Shown here: positions 40,782-48,799 of the stretch, in pieces | Numbering within the stretch: position 1 is the first letter of the stretch | How the letters are laid out: each line of letters opens with the position of its first letter | Assembly (NCBI RefSeq): GCF_003112535.1 | Contig: NZ_BEWA01000016.1 | Span: forward strand, 62,001 to 126,000 | Reading direction: 5' to 3' | Length of the DNA stretch: 64,000 nucleotides | DNA from: Streptomyces rishiriensis | GTDB taxonomy: Bacteria; Actinomycetota; Actinomycetes; Streptomycetales; Streptomycetaceae | The notes under the pieces: model-generated | Told to the model about the DNA's origin: nothing | Database searches by the model: none | The model's input: the letters and a program-made list of their open reading frames with translations, nothing else | Translations under genes and position numbers: made by a program

Positions 40782-41926
40782 GAGCGCAGCCCCATGGTGC
40801 GGGCGATGCCGTTGCGCTGGATCTGGCTCGTGCCCCCGGAGATGGTGGCCACGATCGACTCCCGGTAGCGGAAGCTCATCACGCTCTCCGTGGAGAACCC
40901 GTGTCCCGCGAGGACCTGCATCCCGAGCCGGGCGGCGGCGACGTACGTCTCCGAGCCCTTCAGCTTCGCCATCGAGCCCTCACGGGTGCACGGCTCGCCC
41001 CGGGCGAGCAGCCACGCCGCGCGGTGGGTGAGCAGCCTGGCGGAGTCGATCTCGGTCTGCAGGTCGGCCATGGCGTGGGCGAGGGCCTGGAAGTTCCCGA
41101 TCGGACGGTTGAAGGCGTGCCGGGTGCGGGCGTACTCCAGCATCTCGTCCAGGGTGGCCTGCGCCGCCCCCAGGTATCCCCCGCTGATGATCACCTTCTC
41201 CAGCTCGATGTTGGAGAGCATGACCTTCCACCCCCCGTCGCGCGGGCCGACGAGGTTCTCCTTCGGCACCGGCGCGTCGTGGAAGAAGACCTCGTTGGTG
41301 CCCAGGATGTGCCGGGCCAGCGTCGGGGTGCGCCGGACCTCGACGCCGTGCGTCGCGGGATCGACGAGCAGAAGACTGATGCCGCCGTGCTTGGGCTCGC
41401 GGGGGCCGGTGCGCACATAGGTCGCGATGGTGGTGTCGGGCAGGCCGCCGCCGGTGCACCACGCCTTCTGGCCGCGGACGACGAAGTGGTCGCCGTGGTC
41501 CTCGGCGGTGGTGCGCAGGGCCGCGGCGTCGGACCCGCTGTCCGGCTCGCTGAGGCCGACGGCGAGCCGGTGGCGGCCGGTCATGACCTGTTCGCGGATG
41601 AAGTCGCGCTGCGCTTCGCTGCCCCACCGGAACACCGTGATGCCGGGGATGAGGACCCCGATGTAGCACATGGCGACGTCGAAGCTGGCGCGCCCCAGCT
41701 CCTCGGCGATCAGGACGAGTTCCAGCGGGCCCCCGCCGTCACCGCCCTCGTCCTCGCTGAACGGCAGGGAGAACCACCCCAGGTCCGCCATGCCCCGGAA
41801 CAGCTCGGGCGGTACGACGCCCTCCTCGTCCCACCGCTTGGCCTTCTCGGCCGGGCACACGTCGGCGACGAACTGCCGTGCCGTCGCGCGCAACAGGTCC
41901 TGCTCGTCGGTCAGCCCGAAGTCCAC
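40775..41926 (-). CDS. Acyl-CoA dehydrogenase
   Basis: A 383-residue ACAD: M-D-F-G-L-T-D-E-Q start, L-S-E-P-D-S-G-S-D-A-A flavin motif (~129), Q-K-A-W-C-T-G-G, and the C-terminal I-S-G-G-T-S-Q-I-Q-R with Gly at the usual Glu position. A Glu in N-I-E-L-E-K-V could be the base on the isovaleryl-type helix. GTG 41926 is chosen over GTG 41932 because GAGGA then lies 6 nt upstream. Monocistronic, with TATCTA ~33 bp upstream. Confidence 0.87.
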   Translation of the reverse strand: MDFGLTDEQDLLRATARQFVADVCPAEKAKRWDEEGVVPPELFRGMADLGWFSLPFSEDEGGDGGGPLELVLIAEELGRASFDVAMCYIGVLIPGITVFRWGSEAQRDFIREQVMTGRHRLAVGLSEPDSGSDAAALRTTAEDHGDHFVVRGQKAWCTGGGLPDTTIATYVRTGPREPKHGGISLLLVDPATHGVEVRRTPTLARHILGTNEVFFHDAPVPKENLVGPRDGGWKVMLSNIELEKVIISGGYLGAAQATLDEMLEYARTRHAFNRPIGNFQALAHAMADLQTEIDSARLLTHRAAWLLARGEPCTREGSMAKLKGSETYVAAARLGMQVLAGHGFSTESVMSFRYRESIVATISGGTSQIQRNGIARTMGLRSY

Positions 41927-42000
41927 GGCCACTCCTCGCCACCACTAGGCCATTCATCTATCTAATTATTCTATGTTAGCGGATAGGGCTAGATGGCGAC
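41927..42000 (-). promoter_or_regulatory. Promoter with TATCTA (TAGATA) element
   Basis: TATCTA at 41959-41964 in the AT-rich stretch CATCTATCTAATTATTCTAT precedes the leftward ACAD. It is the right-hand limit of the shared-element set; no copy was noticed at the following LuxR/ATP-grasp promoter. Confidence 0.58.
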
Positions 42001-42095
42001 AGCATGTCACCCGCGGCCGCCTGCCCGGCCCGGCGCGGTCGCCCTCACCGCCGGCCGCCGCTCGACGGCGACGCGGGCGTCGCCGTCCGCGAAGG

Positions 42096-43298
42096 TCACG
42101 CGGTGCTGAGGGGATGGGCCGCCGTGGCCGAGCGCGGGGGCCAGGCGTGGGGGGCGAGTATGCCGAGGACGTAGGCGCGCGCGACGAGGGCCGGACGGGT
42201 CGCGGCGCCCAGCAGGTGCCGCAGACGGCTGAGGTGGTAGTCGAGCGTCTGCCGCGACAGTTTCAGCGAGGCGGCTATGTCGCTGTTGCTGCTGCCGTGC
42301 GCCAGCAGCGACAGGATGCGGATCTGCGCGGCGGTCAGCGGCGGATGCGCCTCGTGAGCGAGGCTCTGATGGGTGATCACGACCCACACGTGCCGCGCTC
42401 GGCTGGCGGAATGGCCGATAGTCGTCAGGTGGAGCTCCGCCCGACGCTGCAGTCCATGGGCGTCGACGAGCACGGCGGTGGTCTCGACACGTCGGGTGCG
42501 GCGGGCTATCAGGCTGTTCCAGCGGCGGTGCAACCGGTCGAGATCGAGCTCCGGTTCGGGGGCCAGCAGGGTGTGTGCACGGCGGCCCACGAGGTCGGTC
42601 AGGCCGAGACGGAAGAGTTCGGCGGCCGCCACGCTCGCCTCGATCACCCGCCCGTTCGCCGACAACAGGGCGCAGGGCAGCCCGCTGTGGTCACGCAGGG
42701 CGCTGAGGTTCTCCTCGGCCTCCTGGCGCTGCGCCGTGGCCCGCAGGTGGTCGGTGATGTCCACGTAGATGCCGGCGATGCACGTCCGGGACTGTTCCCG
42801 CACCGGGAAGCGATGGCCGACCGCACGGCCCGTGGTGCCGTCCTGGCGCAGGTAGCGCAGAGTGTGGCGGACGGGCGTGCCCCGGGTGAGTATCTGCTGG
42901 TCCAGGGCCCGGAACCGGTCGGCCTCGGCCGGAGCGTCGAAGTCCTCGATGTATCTGCCGACCAGTTGCTGCGGCACGGTGCCGTAGAGGTGCGCGTAGG
43001 CGTGGTTGGCCCACAGGTAGCGCCCGTCGCGGTCCCGGATGAAGGCGGCCGCCGGAGCGAGGTCCACGAGGTCCGCGAAGGCGGCGTAGCCGCGGGGCGG
43101 CGCGAGCTCTGCTCCCCGCTGCCGCCGGTGCGCGGTGCGCTGTGAGCCGCCCGGGTCGGCGAGGCCGCCCGCGTCCGCGGACTCACCTGTCCGCAAGGAC
43201 CCTTTGGCGTGCCCCTCCCCCGCCCGGCACGGCTCGTCGAATTCTCTCCAGAACACGGGAAGGTTCTCGAGCAGTGTCTTGAGGCTCGGGTCGCCCAC
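42096..43298 (-). CDS. PAS-PAS-LuxR transcriptional regulator
   Basis: A 400-residue regulator: a leader to ~65, PAS domain 1 (~70-190, with R-D-R-D-G-R-Y-L-W-A-N and the PAC-like G-I-Y-V-D-I-T-D-H), PAS domain 2 (~205-300), and a C-terminal LuxR helix-turn-helix (L-T-A-A-Q-I-R-I-L-S-L-L-A-H-G, D-I-A-A-S-L-K-L-S). GTG 43298 has GGAG 8 nt upstream and is preferred to longer in-frame starts. It is divergent from the ATP-grasp operon and is its likely regulator, responding to a small-molecule or redox cue through the PAS domains. Confidence 0.85.
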   Translation of the reverse strand: MGDPSLKTLLENLPVFWREFDEPCRAGEGHAKGSLRTGESADAGGLADPGGSQRTAHRRQRGAELAPPRGYAAFADLVDLAPAAAFIRDRDGRYLWANHAYAHLYGTVPQQLVGRYIEDFDAPAEADRFRALDQQILTRGTPVRHTLRYLRQDGTTGRAVGHRFPVREQSRTCIAGIYVDITDHLRATAQRQEAEENLSALRDHSGLPCALLSANGRVIEASVAAAELFRLGLTDLVGRRAHTLLAPEPELDLDRLHRRWNSLIARRTRRVETTAVLVDAHGLQRRAELHLTTIGHSASRARHVWVVITHQSLAHEAHPPLTAAQIRILSLLAHGSSNSDIAASLKLSRQTLDYHLSRLRHLLGAATRPALVARAYVLGILAPHAWPPRSATAAHPLSTA

Positions 43299-43602
43299 AA
43301 CGGTCTCCGTCCGTATACGACCGGCTGACGCACAGTCACATGACGTTGGATATCCCGCCCGGTACGGCACAAGCTCCATTCCCGGCCGAGTTGCCGGAAG
43401 TCTGCGGATCACCCGGCGACTCAGGCATTTGCCTGAGTCGTGAGCTCCCTCTGCGGCGATATGGACGATTACGGCCTGGTCCCCTGGAGGGTGCGGGCGG
43501 ACACACCGGACGCCGTTCCCCGCACGCGATCCCCGGGCCCGTCACCGCACCGCCGGTGCCGACGACGGCCCCTGCCGACCAGGTGAATGGAGACGAATTC
43601 CT
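43299..43602. promoter_or_regulatory. Divergent control region with 11-bp-arm inverted repeat
   Basis: This 304-bp gap separates the LuxR gene and the ATP-grasp operon. CGACTCAGGCA (43417-43427), a TT spacer, then TGCCTGAGTCG (43430-43440) form a perfect inverted repeat, typical in size for a LuxR-family dimer site. The rest shows no gene; GGAGACGAATTCCT precedes the GTG at 43603. Confidence 0.7.
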
Positions 43603-44976
43603 GTGAGCACGGTGCTGTTGGTGCATGCCAAGGGTGGTCCGCCGCTCGGCCATGTCCTGTCCCGGACGGCTGCGAGGGCGGATGTGCACCTGCTGGCGCT
43701 CAGCGCTCTTCCCCCCGCCGTGGCGGGTCCCGCCACGAGACGGTGCGCCTCGGTCACGACGCCGGACGGCGCGGTCCGCTCCGATCTGGTCTCCCTGATC
43801 GTCTCGCGCGCCCGGGAGGTGGGCGCGGACGCCGTGATCACCTTCTCCGAGTACGCGGTCGTCGCGGTCGCCGAGGCCTGCGAGAAGCTCGGCCTGCCCG
43901 GCGCGGGCGCAGCCGCCGCACTCGCGCGCGACAAGCGGCTGATGCGCGGCACCTGGCAGCGAAGCGGCCTGCCGCAGCCCGCGTTCCGTCCCGTCGCCAC
44001 GGAGGCGGATCTGCACGCGGCGGTGAACTCCTTGTCCTGTCCGGTGCTGCTCAAGGCGGCCTGGAGCGCGGGATCCACCGCCCACCAGATCATCGCCTCC
44101 CCCGGCGAGGCGGCCGCCGCCTGGGCCCGCTCGCGCCAGGTCATGGCGGAGTCCGCCAAGTTGGGATACGCGGAGTTGCATGTCGCCGAGGCGGATGCCG
44201 ACTTCGTGGTCGAGGAGATCGTCAGCGGCACCGTGGCGGACTGGTTCGCCGAGCCCGGCTGGGGCGACTACCTCAGCGTCGAGGGCGTCGTGGCGGACGG
44301 TGTCTTCCGCCCCGTCTGCCTCAGCGGCCGGATGCCCACCGTCGAGCCCTTCACCGAGCGCGCCGGCATCACCCCCGCCCTGCTCTCGCCGGACGCGCAG
44401 GACCGCGTCGTGGACCTGGCGCGCCGCGCCGTCGACGCGCTGGGCCTGCGCGACTGCGGGACGCACACGGAGATCAAGCTCGGCCCCGACGGCAGCATGT
44501 GGCTCATCGAGACCGCCGCCCGGTTCGGCGGCGCGATGACGGTGCCGCAGATCGAGGAGGTCTTCGGACTGGACCTGGTGGGCATGCTCGTCGACCACCT
44601 TCTGGGACGCCCTGTCGCCTGGCCGGAGCAGGCCCTGACACCGGCGCAGGCCCGGGGTGCGGCGGGCTCCCTCGTCGTCCTCGCGGTCGACGGCCGCGGC
44701 GAGGCCTGGCAGGGGCGCAGGGTCTGGGACTTCCCCGTGGTCGCGTCGGACGTCCCGCTGAGCCCGGACAGCGAGCTGTCGGTGGTGGCGGAGAGCTCCC
44801 TGCCCGACGGCAGTGTCGTGCCGGTCTACGACCCCGCCGCGGGCGCCAACACCATGGCCGCCCTGTGCCTGCTCTCGGCCGCCGACGCGCGGACGGTGCT
44901 GCGGGACTTCGAGACCCTGGTGGACGCCCTGCCCCGGGTGCTGCCCGCCGCGCAGTCCGAGGAGGTTCCCGCATGA
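43603..44976 (+). CDS. ATP-grasp ligase
   Basis: A 457-residue ATP-grasp enzyme of the carboxylate-amine ligase type. A Rossmann-like N-domain (to ~100, ending K-L-G-L-P-G) leads into the ATP-grasp core: C-P-V-L-L-K-A-A-W-S-A-G-S, V-V-E-E-I-V-S-G, and the metal-binding region H-T-E-I-K-L-G-P-D-G-S-M-W-L-I-E-T-A-A-R-F-G-G. It resembles dapdiamide/BacD-type amino-acid ligases, which join a carboxylate and an amine through an acyl phosphate. First gene of a three-gene operon, overlapping the next by 4 bp. Confidence 0.85.
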   Translation: MSTVLLVHAKGGPPLGHVLSRTAARADVHLLALSALPPAVAGPATRRCASVTTPDGAVRSDLVSLIVSRAREVGADAVITFSEYAVVAVAEACEKLGLPGAGAAAALARDKRLMRGTWQRSGLPQPAFRPVATEADLHAAVNSLSCPVLLKAAWSAGSTAHQIIASPGEAAAAWARSRQVMAESAKLGYAELHVAEADADFVVEEIVSGTVADWFAEPGWGDYLSVEGVVADGVFRPVCLSGRMPTVEPFTERAGITPALLSPDAQDRVVDLARRAVDALGLRDCGTHTEIKLGPDGSMWLIETAARFGGAMTVPQIEEVFGLDLVGMLVDHLLGRPVAWPEQALTPAQARGAAGSLVVLAVDGRGEAWQGRRVWDFPVVASDVPLSPDSELSVVAESSLPDGSVVPVYDPAAGANTMAALCLLSAADARTVLRDFETLVDALPRVLPAAQSEEVPA

Positions 44977-46979
44977 GCACCCACCTGGCCACCGGAACCG
45001 CCGAGGCCGCCGCGGACCGTACGGTCGTCGGCGAGAACCTCTCCCTGCCGCTCTTCCGGACGCTGTCGGGAGTCCTGGCGGGTCACCCCTACCTCAAGGT
45101 CGTCGTCGACCGCGCGGAGAACACCTGGCACCTGCTCGACACCGCCGCGCACCCCTTCCACGTCAACTACGTCGCCACCAGGGTGTTGGGGATGGACCTG
45201 GCCGCGCTCGACGCGCAGCTGGACGCGTTCAACGCATCCGTCTACACCGATCCCGAGCGCCGCTTCCTGCTCGGCGTGCTGTCCCTGCACAGCGAGCGCG
45301 AGGAGAGCAGGGAGCGGCCCTTCCTCGTCCTGGAGACGACCGAGGCCGACACCATGCACGGCGAACTGCTCACATTCTTCTACGAGTTCGTCCGGGCCCG
45401 GATCGACAGCAGGCTGCCGCTGCTGCTCAAGCCCGCCAACCACGGGCAGGAGGAGGAGCTGTCGGCGATCAGCGAACAGCGTGTGCCCCGCATCCTGAGC
45501 CACGAGCTGTTCGGTTCCCGGGAGCGCACCCCGCTGAACCCCGGCGAGGCCATCGGACGGCTGCGCTTCTTCCGGACGGCCGAGGAGTACTCCGCGGCGG
45601 CGGCCGGCCTGGGCTGGGCGGACATCGTGGCGATGCCCTGCCTGCCCGACGACGTACCGCGCGTCGCCGGATTCATCAACACCGCGCCGATCACGCCGCT
45701 TTCGCACACCAACGTCCTCGCCTCCGGCTGGGGCATCCCCAACGCGATCGTCCGCGACCTGGAGCAACTCGTCGACAAGGACGGCCTCGACGACGCGTGG
45801 GTGCGCTACCGGGTCGACGAGGACGACATATCTCTGCGGCGCCTCGACCACGATCCCGATCTGCGGGCGCCGGCCTGGCACCAGCAGCGCATACGCCTCG
45901 AACCGCCGCTGCTCGAAGACGCTCCCGTGCTGTCCCTGCACCGGTTGCGCAGCGCCGACCGCGACCGCTACGGCACGAAGGCGGCCAACCTCGGCGAGCT
46001 GCACCACGTCCTCGACAGCCGCACGGTGGACCTGACCTCCTTCTACGGGCGGCCCCGTCCGCCGCGCGAGGACCTCTACGGCCACCTCGCCGCCCGCCTC
46101 GGCCTCACGACCGCCGACGCCGGGCAACTGCGCGCCCGGGCGGCCGAGTTCGTCGCCGAGGCCGTCGGCGCCCCGGAGGGCGTCGCGCTCCCCTTCGCGC
46201 TCCAGCAGCGGTTCCTCGCCTCCTCCCCGGCCCTGCAGCAGGGCATCGGCAAGCTCAAGATGGCGCTCGAACTCGACGCCACCGACGTCCTGGACTCGCT
46301 GTGCCTGCACCTGCAGCACCTGATCCGGCTCACCCCCGTCCCCGAGTCGGTCGCCCGGCAGATCGACCAGGCCTTCCCCGCCGCGGCGGCCTCACGCGGA
46401 CGGCTGGTGGTGCGCTCCTCCTCCAACGCCGAGGACCTCCCCGGGTTCTCCGCGGCGGGCGTCTACGACTCCGTCACCACCATCCACGGCACGGGTGAAC
46501 TCCTCGACGCCGTACGCCAGGTGTGGGCCTCCCTCGTGTCGCCCCGCAGCGTGCGGCTGCGCCACCAGGTCGGCATCTCCCTCGACGACACCTACATGGG
46601 TGTGATCGTCCAGGAGTACGTGCCCGCCTCCCTGGGCGGCGTCCTCGTGACCTGCAATCCGACCCGCCGGGAGGACTTCCGCAACGTCTACCTCAACTGC
46701 TCCCCGGGCTCGCCCGAGCAGGTGGTCGACGGGACGGTACTCCCGCAGCAGTACCTGTACAACACCGTGGAGGGCGGCGGCCGCACCGTCGCGCTGGGCT
46801 CGTGGGGCCAGGGGCTGTCCGCCGCCGTCCGCGCCCGCCTCGCCGACCTGTCCCTGACCGGACGGCTCCTGCAGTCCCACTTCAGCGGGACCGACGTGGA
46901 CCAGCCCCTCGACATCGAGTGGCTGATGACCGAGCAGGGCGATTTCCGGCTGGTCCAGATCCGCCCCTACGCGCTGTGA
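44973..46979 (+). CDS. PEP-synthase-like phosphotransferase, swivel domain before ATP-binding domain
   Basis: A 668-residue protein. Residues ~1-200 match nothing I recognise. At ~235-262 is the phospho-histidine swivel motif T-P-L-S-H-T-N-V-L-A-S-G-W-G-I-P (His245). From ~331 (R-Y-G-T-K-A-A-N-L-G-E-L) to the end is a PPDK/PEP-synthase ATP-binding domain, with R-L-V-V-R-S-S-S-N-A-E-D-L-P-G-F (478-492) and the final D-I-E-W ... L-V-Q-I-R-P. No PEP/pyruvate barrel follows. The His-then-ATP order is like glucan water dikinase, not PEP synthase. GAGGAGG precedes the ATG. It may phosphorylate the product of the ATP-grasp ligase. Confidence 0.82.
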   Translation: MSTHLATGTAEAAADRTVVGENLSLPLFRTLSGVLAGHPYLKVVVDRAENTWHLLDTAAHPFHVNYVATRVLGMDLAALDAQLDAFNASVYTDPERRFLLGVLSLHSEREESRERPFLVLETTEADTMHGELLTFFYEFVRARIDSRLPLLLKPANHGQEEELSAISEQRVPRILSHELFGSRERTPLNPGEAIGRLRFFRTAEEYSAAAAGLGWADIVAMPCLPDDVPRVAGFINTAPITPLSHTNVLASGWGIPNAIVRDLEQLVDKDGLDDAWVRYRVDEDDISLRRLDHDPDLRAPAWHQQRIRLEPPLLEDAPVLSLHRLRSADRDRYGTKAANLGELHHVLDSRTVDLTSFYGRPRPPREDLYGHLAARLGLTTADAGQLRARAAEFVAEAVGAPEGVALPFALQQRFLASSPALQQGIGKLKMALELDATDVLDSLCLHLQHLIRLTPVPESVARQIDQAFPAAAASRGRLVVRSSSNAEDLPGFSAAGVYDSVTTIHGTGELLDAVRQVWASLVSPRSVRLRHQVGISLDDTYMGVIVQEYVPASLGGVLVTCNPTRREDFRNVYLNCSPGSPEQVVDGTVLPQQYLYNTVEGGGRTVALGSWGQGLSAAVRARLADLSLTGRLLQSHFSGTDVDQPLDIEWLMTEQGDFRLVQIRPYAL

Positions 46980-48439
46980 GGGCGCGTCCTGGCCCGCCGC
47001 GCCCCCGCACCGGAGCGGTCACGGGCCTGACCGACACCGCCCGCCGGATCATCCGGCTCAACTACGGCTTCCAGTTGCTGTTCAACCTGCTGTGGTGGAT
47101 GCCGGTCTTCTACGCCTACCAGAAGGAGGCCGGCCTCTCGGACGGGCAGATCTTCGGCATCCAGAGCATCTACTACGTGGCCTTCTGCCTGCTGGAGATC
47201 CCGACCGGGCTGATCGCCGACCGGATCGGCGCCCGCAACTGCCTGCGGGCCGGCGCGGTGGTGATGACGGCCGCGAACCTCGCCCCGGTGGTCAGCGCCA
47301 CCTACACCGGGTTCCTCCTCCACTTCCTGGCCATCGCCGCCGGCCGGTCGCTCACCTCGGGCGCGGCGAGCGCCTACCTGTACGACGGGCTTCGGGCGCA
47401 ACGGTGCGACGACCACTACCTGCGGGCGGAGGGCACCGCGCGGGCCCTGGGGCTGGCGGCCAAGGTGGTGTGCTGGCCGCTGGTCGGGCCGCTGATGGCT
47501 CTCGCGCACCCGGCCCCGTACGTGCTCAGCGCCGCGAGCGCGGCGGGCTCCCTCGTCTGCGCGGTGCTGCTGCCGCGTCTCGCCGGAGCGGAAGGCGGAG
47601 CGGAAGCCGGAGCGGACAAGGGCCGAGGTGACGGCGGGCGCCGGGGCGGCGGCTTCCTGCGGGACGCGGGGACCGCGCTGCGCTGCGTCGCCTCCTCGCC
47701 GTGGCTGGCCCTGGTGATGGTGCAGGGCGTGGCGGTCTTCACGCTGTCGCGCATCTGCCAGGTCAACCTCTTCCAGCCGATCCTGCTGGACCACGGCATC
47801 GGCGAGGCCTCGCACGGCGGGGTGCTGGCCGCGATGACCGTGGCGGAGGCGGTGACGTCCGCACGCCCCCGATGGCTCAGCCGCAGACTCCCGCCGGTCG
47901 CCTGGGTCTCCGTCCTCAGTCTCGCGCTGGCGGGCACCCTGGCGGCCATGACCCTCGGCGGGCCGTGGGTCGTCGTCGCGCTGCTCTGCCTGTTCGCCGC
48001 CGCCACCGGGTTCGCGTTCCCGATCCAGCGCAAACTGGTCAACGACGCGATCCCCGCCCACGCACCGCGGGCCACCCTGCTGTCGGTGGAGAGCATCGTG
48101 GACCGCGCGGTGTGCGCCCTCGCCGCGATCGCCGCGGGCGCGTACCTGTCGGCCGGGCGCCTGGACGCCCTGCTGTGGCACAGCGCGCTGGCCACGGCCG
48201 TGTTGCTCGGGGTCTTCCAACTGCTGCTGCGCAGCGGCGTGGTCGCCCGCGGGGGCCGGGACGGGGATCGGGCGGTGCCGACGCGGTCCGACGGCCGCGC
48301 GGGAGCCGGTGGCACCGCGTCGGCGGAGGCGGACGACGGTGCAAAGACCGACCTGTCGGACGCGGGGGAAGCGGCAGATGCCGCTCGCAAGGAGGCCCTG
48401 GAACCGGACCAGGTCCTGCGCAGACCACGAACGAGCTGA
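46976..48439 (+). CDS. MFS transporter
   Basis: A 487-residue major facilitator with about 10-12 membrane helices between residues ~20 and 415. The loop-2 motif is G-L-I-A-D-R-I-G-A-R (~80), and a Gly/Arg/Ala-rich central loop separates the halves. A ~65-residue hydrophilic Ala/Asp-rich tail follows. GTG 46976 overlaps the previous stop (GTGA). It probably exports the product of the two enzymes encoded upstream. Confidence 0.85.
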   Translation: MRARPGPPRPRTGAVTGLTDTARRIIRLNYGFQLLFNLLWWMPVFYAYQKEAGLSDGQIFGIQSIYYVAFCLLEIPTGLIADRIGARNCLRAGAVVMTAANLAPVVSATYTGFLLHFLAIAAGRSLTSGAASAYLYDGLRAQRCDDHYLRAEGTARALGLAAKVVCWPLVGPLMALAHPAPYVLSAASAAGSLVCAVLLPRLAGAEGGAEAGADKGRGDGGRRGGGFLRDAGTALRCVASSPWLALVMVQGVAVFTLSRICQVNLFQPILLDHGIGEASHGGVLAAMTVAEAVTSARPRWLSRRLPPVAWVSVLSLALAGTLAAMTLGGPWVVVALLCLFAAATGFAFPIQRKLVNDAIPAHAPRATLLSVESIVDRAVCALAAIAAGAYLSAGRLDALLWHSALATAVLLGVFQLLLRSGVVARGGRDGDRAVPTRSDGRAGAGGTASAEADDGAKTDLSDAGEAADAARKEALEPDQVLRRPRTS

Positions 48440-48443
48440 CGGC

Positions 48444-48483
48444 CCGTCGTCGTGCGCCCCGCATCAAGGGCGTCCGACGACGG
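48444..48483 (+). terminator. Candidate terminator hairpin
   Basis: Nine-bp perfect arms, CCGTCGTCG and CGACGACGG, with a 22-nt loop, begin 5 nt after the transporter stop. No T-run. Confidence 0.45.
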
Positions 48484-48550
48484 ACGGTCCGAGCGGCGGC
48501 CACCGTTCCGGCATGGGCAGCGCCAGCGGCAGCGTTCAGGCGAGACGATG

Positions 48551-48580
48551 GGCTGCGGCTGCGGCTGCGGCTGCGGCTGC
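48551..48580. repeat. Hexamer tandem repeat GGCTGC x5
   Basis: Five exact tandem copies, flanked by two imperfect direct repeats beginning GTTCA(A/G)GCGAG. It looks like a simple slippage repeat. Confidence 0.85.
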
Positions 48581-48799
48581 GTTCAAGCGAGGCGACGGCG
48601 GGCCGCTCGGGCCGGCCCGGCGGTGGGCCCGCCGCCGCAGGGTTCCTGCTCCCGCGAGGGGGCGGGCGCGGGCACGTCACCCGTTCGCCGTGCATCCCTG
48701 GACGCCTCACGGGTGCAATCTCCCTGTGGACACCTTCGACAGCCCCCGGAGCCGCTCCATGATCACCGTGCCCTCGCCGATCCCGCCCGGAGCCCGCCC

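Larger units (their letters stand above)
48440..48799. other. 360-bp intergenic region
   Basis: It starts with an inverted repeat that can end the transporter transcript (CCGTCGTCG 48444-48452 and CGACGACGG 48475-48483). It then holds five tandem GGCTGC units and, at 48679-48693, an ACCCGTTCGCCGTGC element shared with the region upstream of 50450. No gene was recognised. Confidence 0.6.

Noticed and set aside
1..41990. Classical steroid ring-degradation (kst/hsa) cluster
   Set aside because: No ketosteroid dehydrogenase, 9-alpha-hydroxylase, meta-cleavage dioxygenase or Mce genes are present; only the side-chain-like logic is shared.
43587..44972. Upstream extension of the swivel/ATP-binding protein to 43587
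   Set aside because: The extended part is the +1 frame of the ATP-grasp gene; the ATG at 44973 has an ideal GAGGAGG site and a 4-bp overlap.
46523..46975. N-terminal extension of the MFS transporter
   Set aside because: It lies inside the preceding gene in another frame and has no membrane or domain character; GTG 46976 fits operon coupling.
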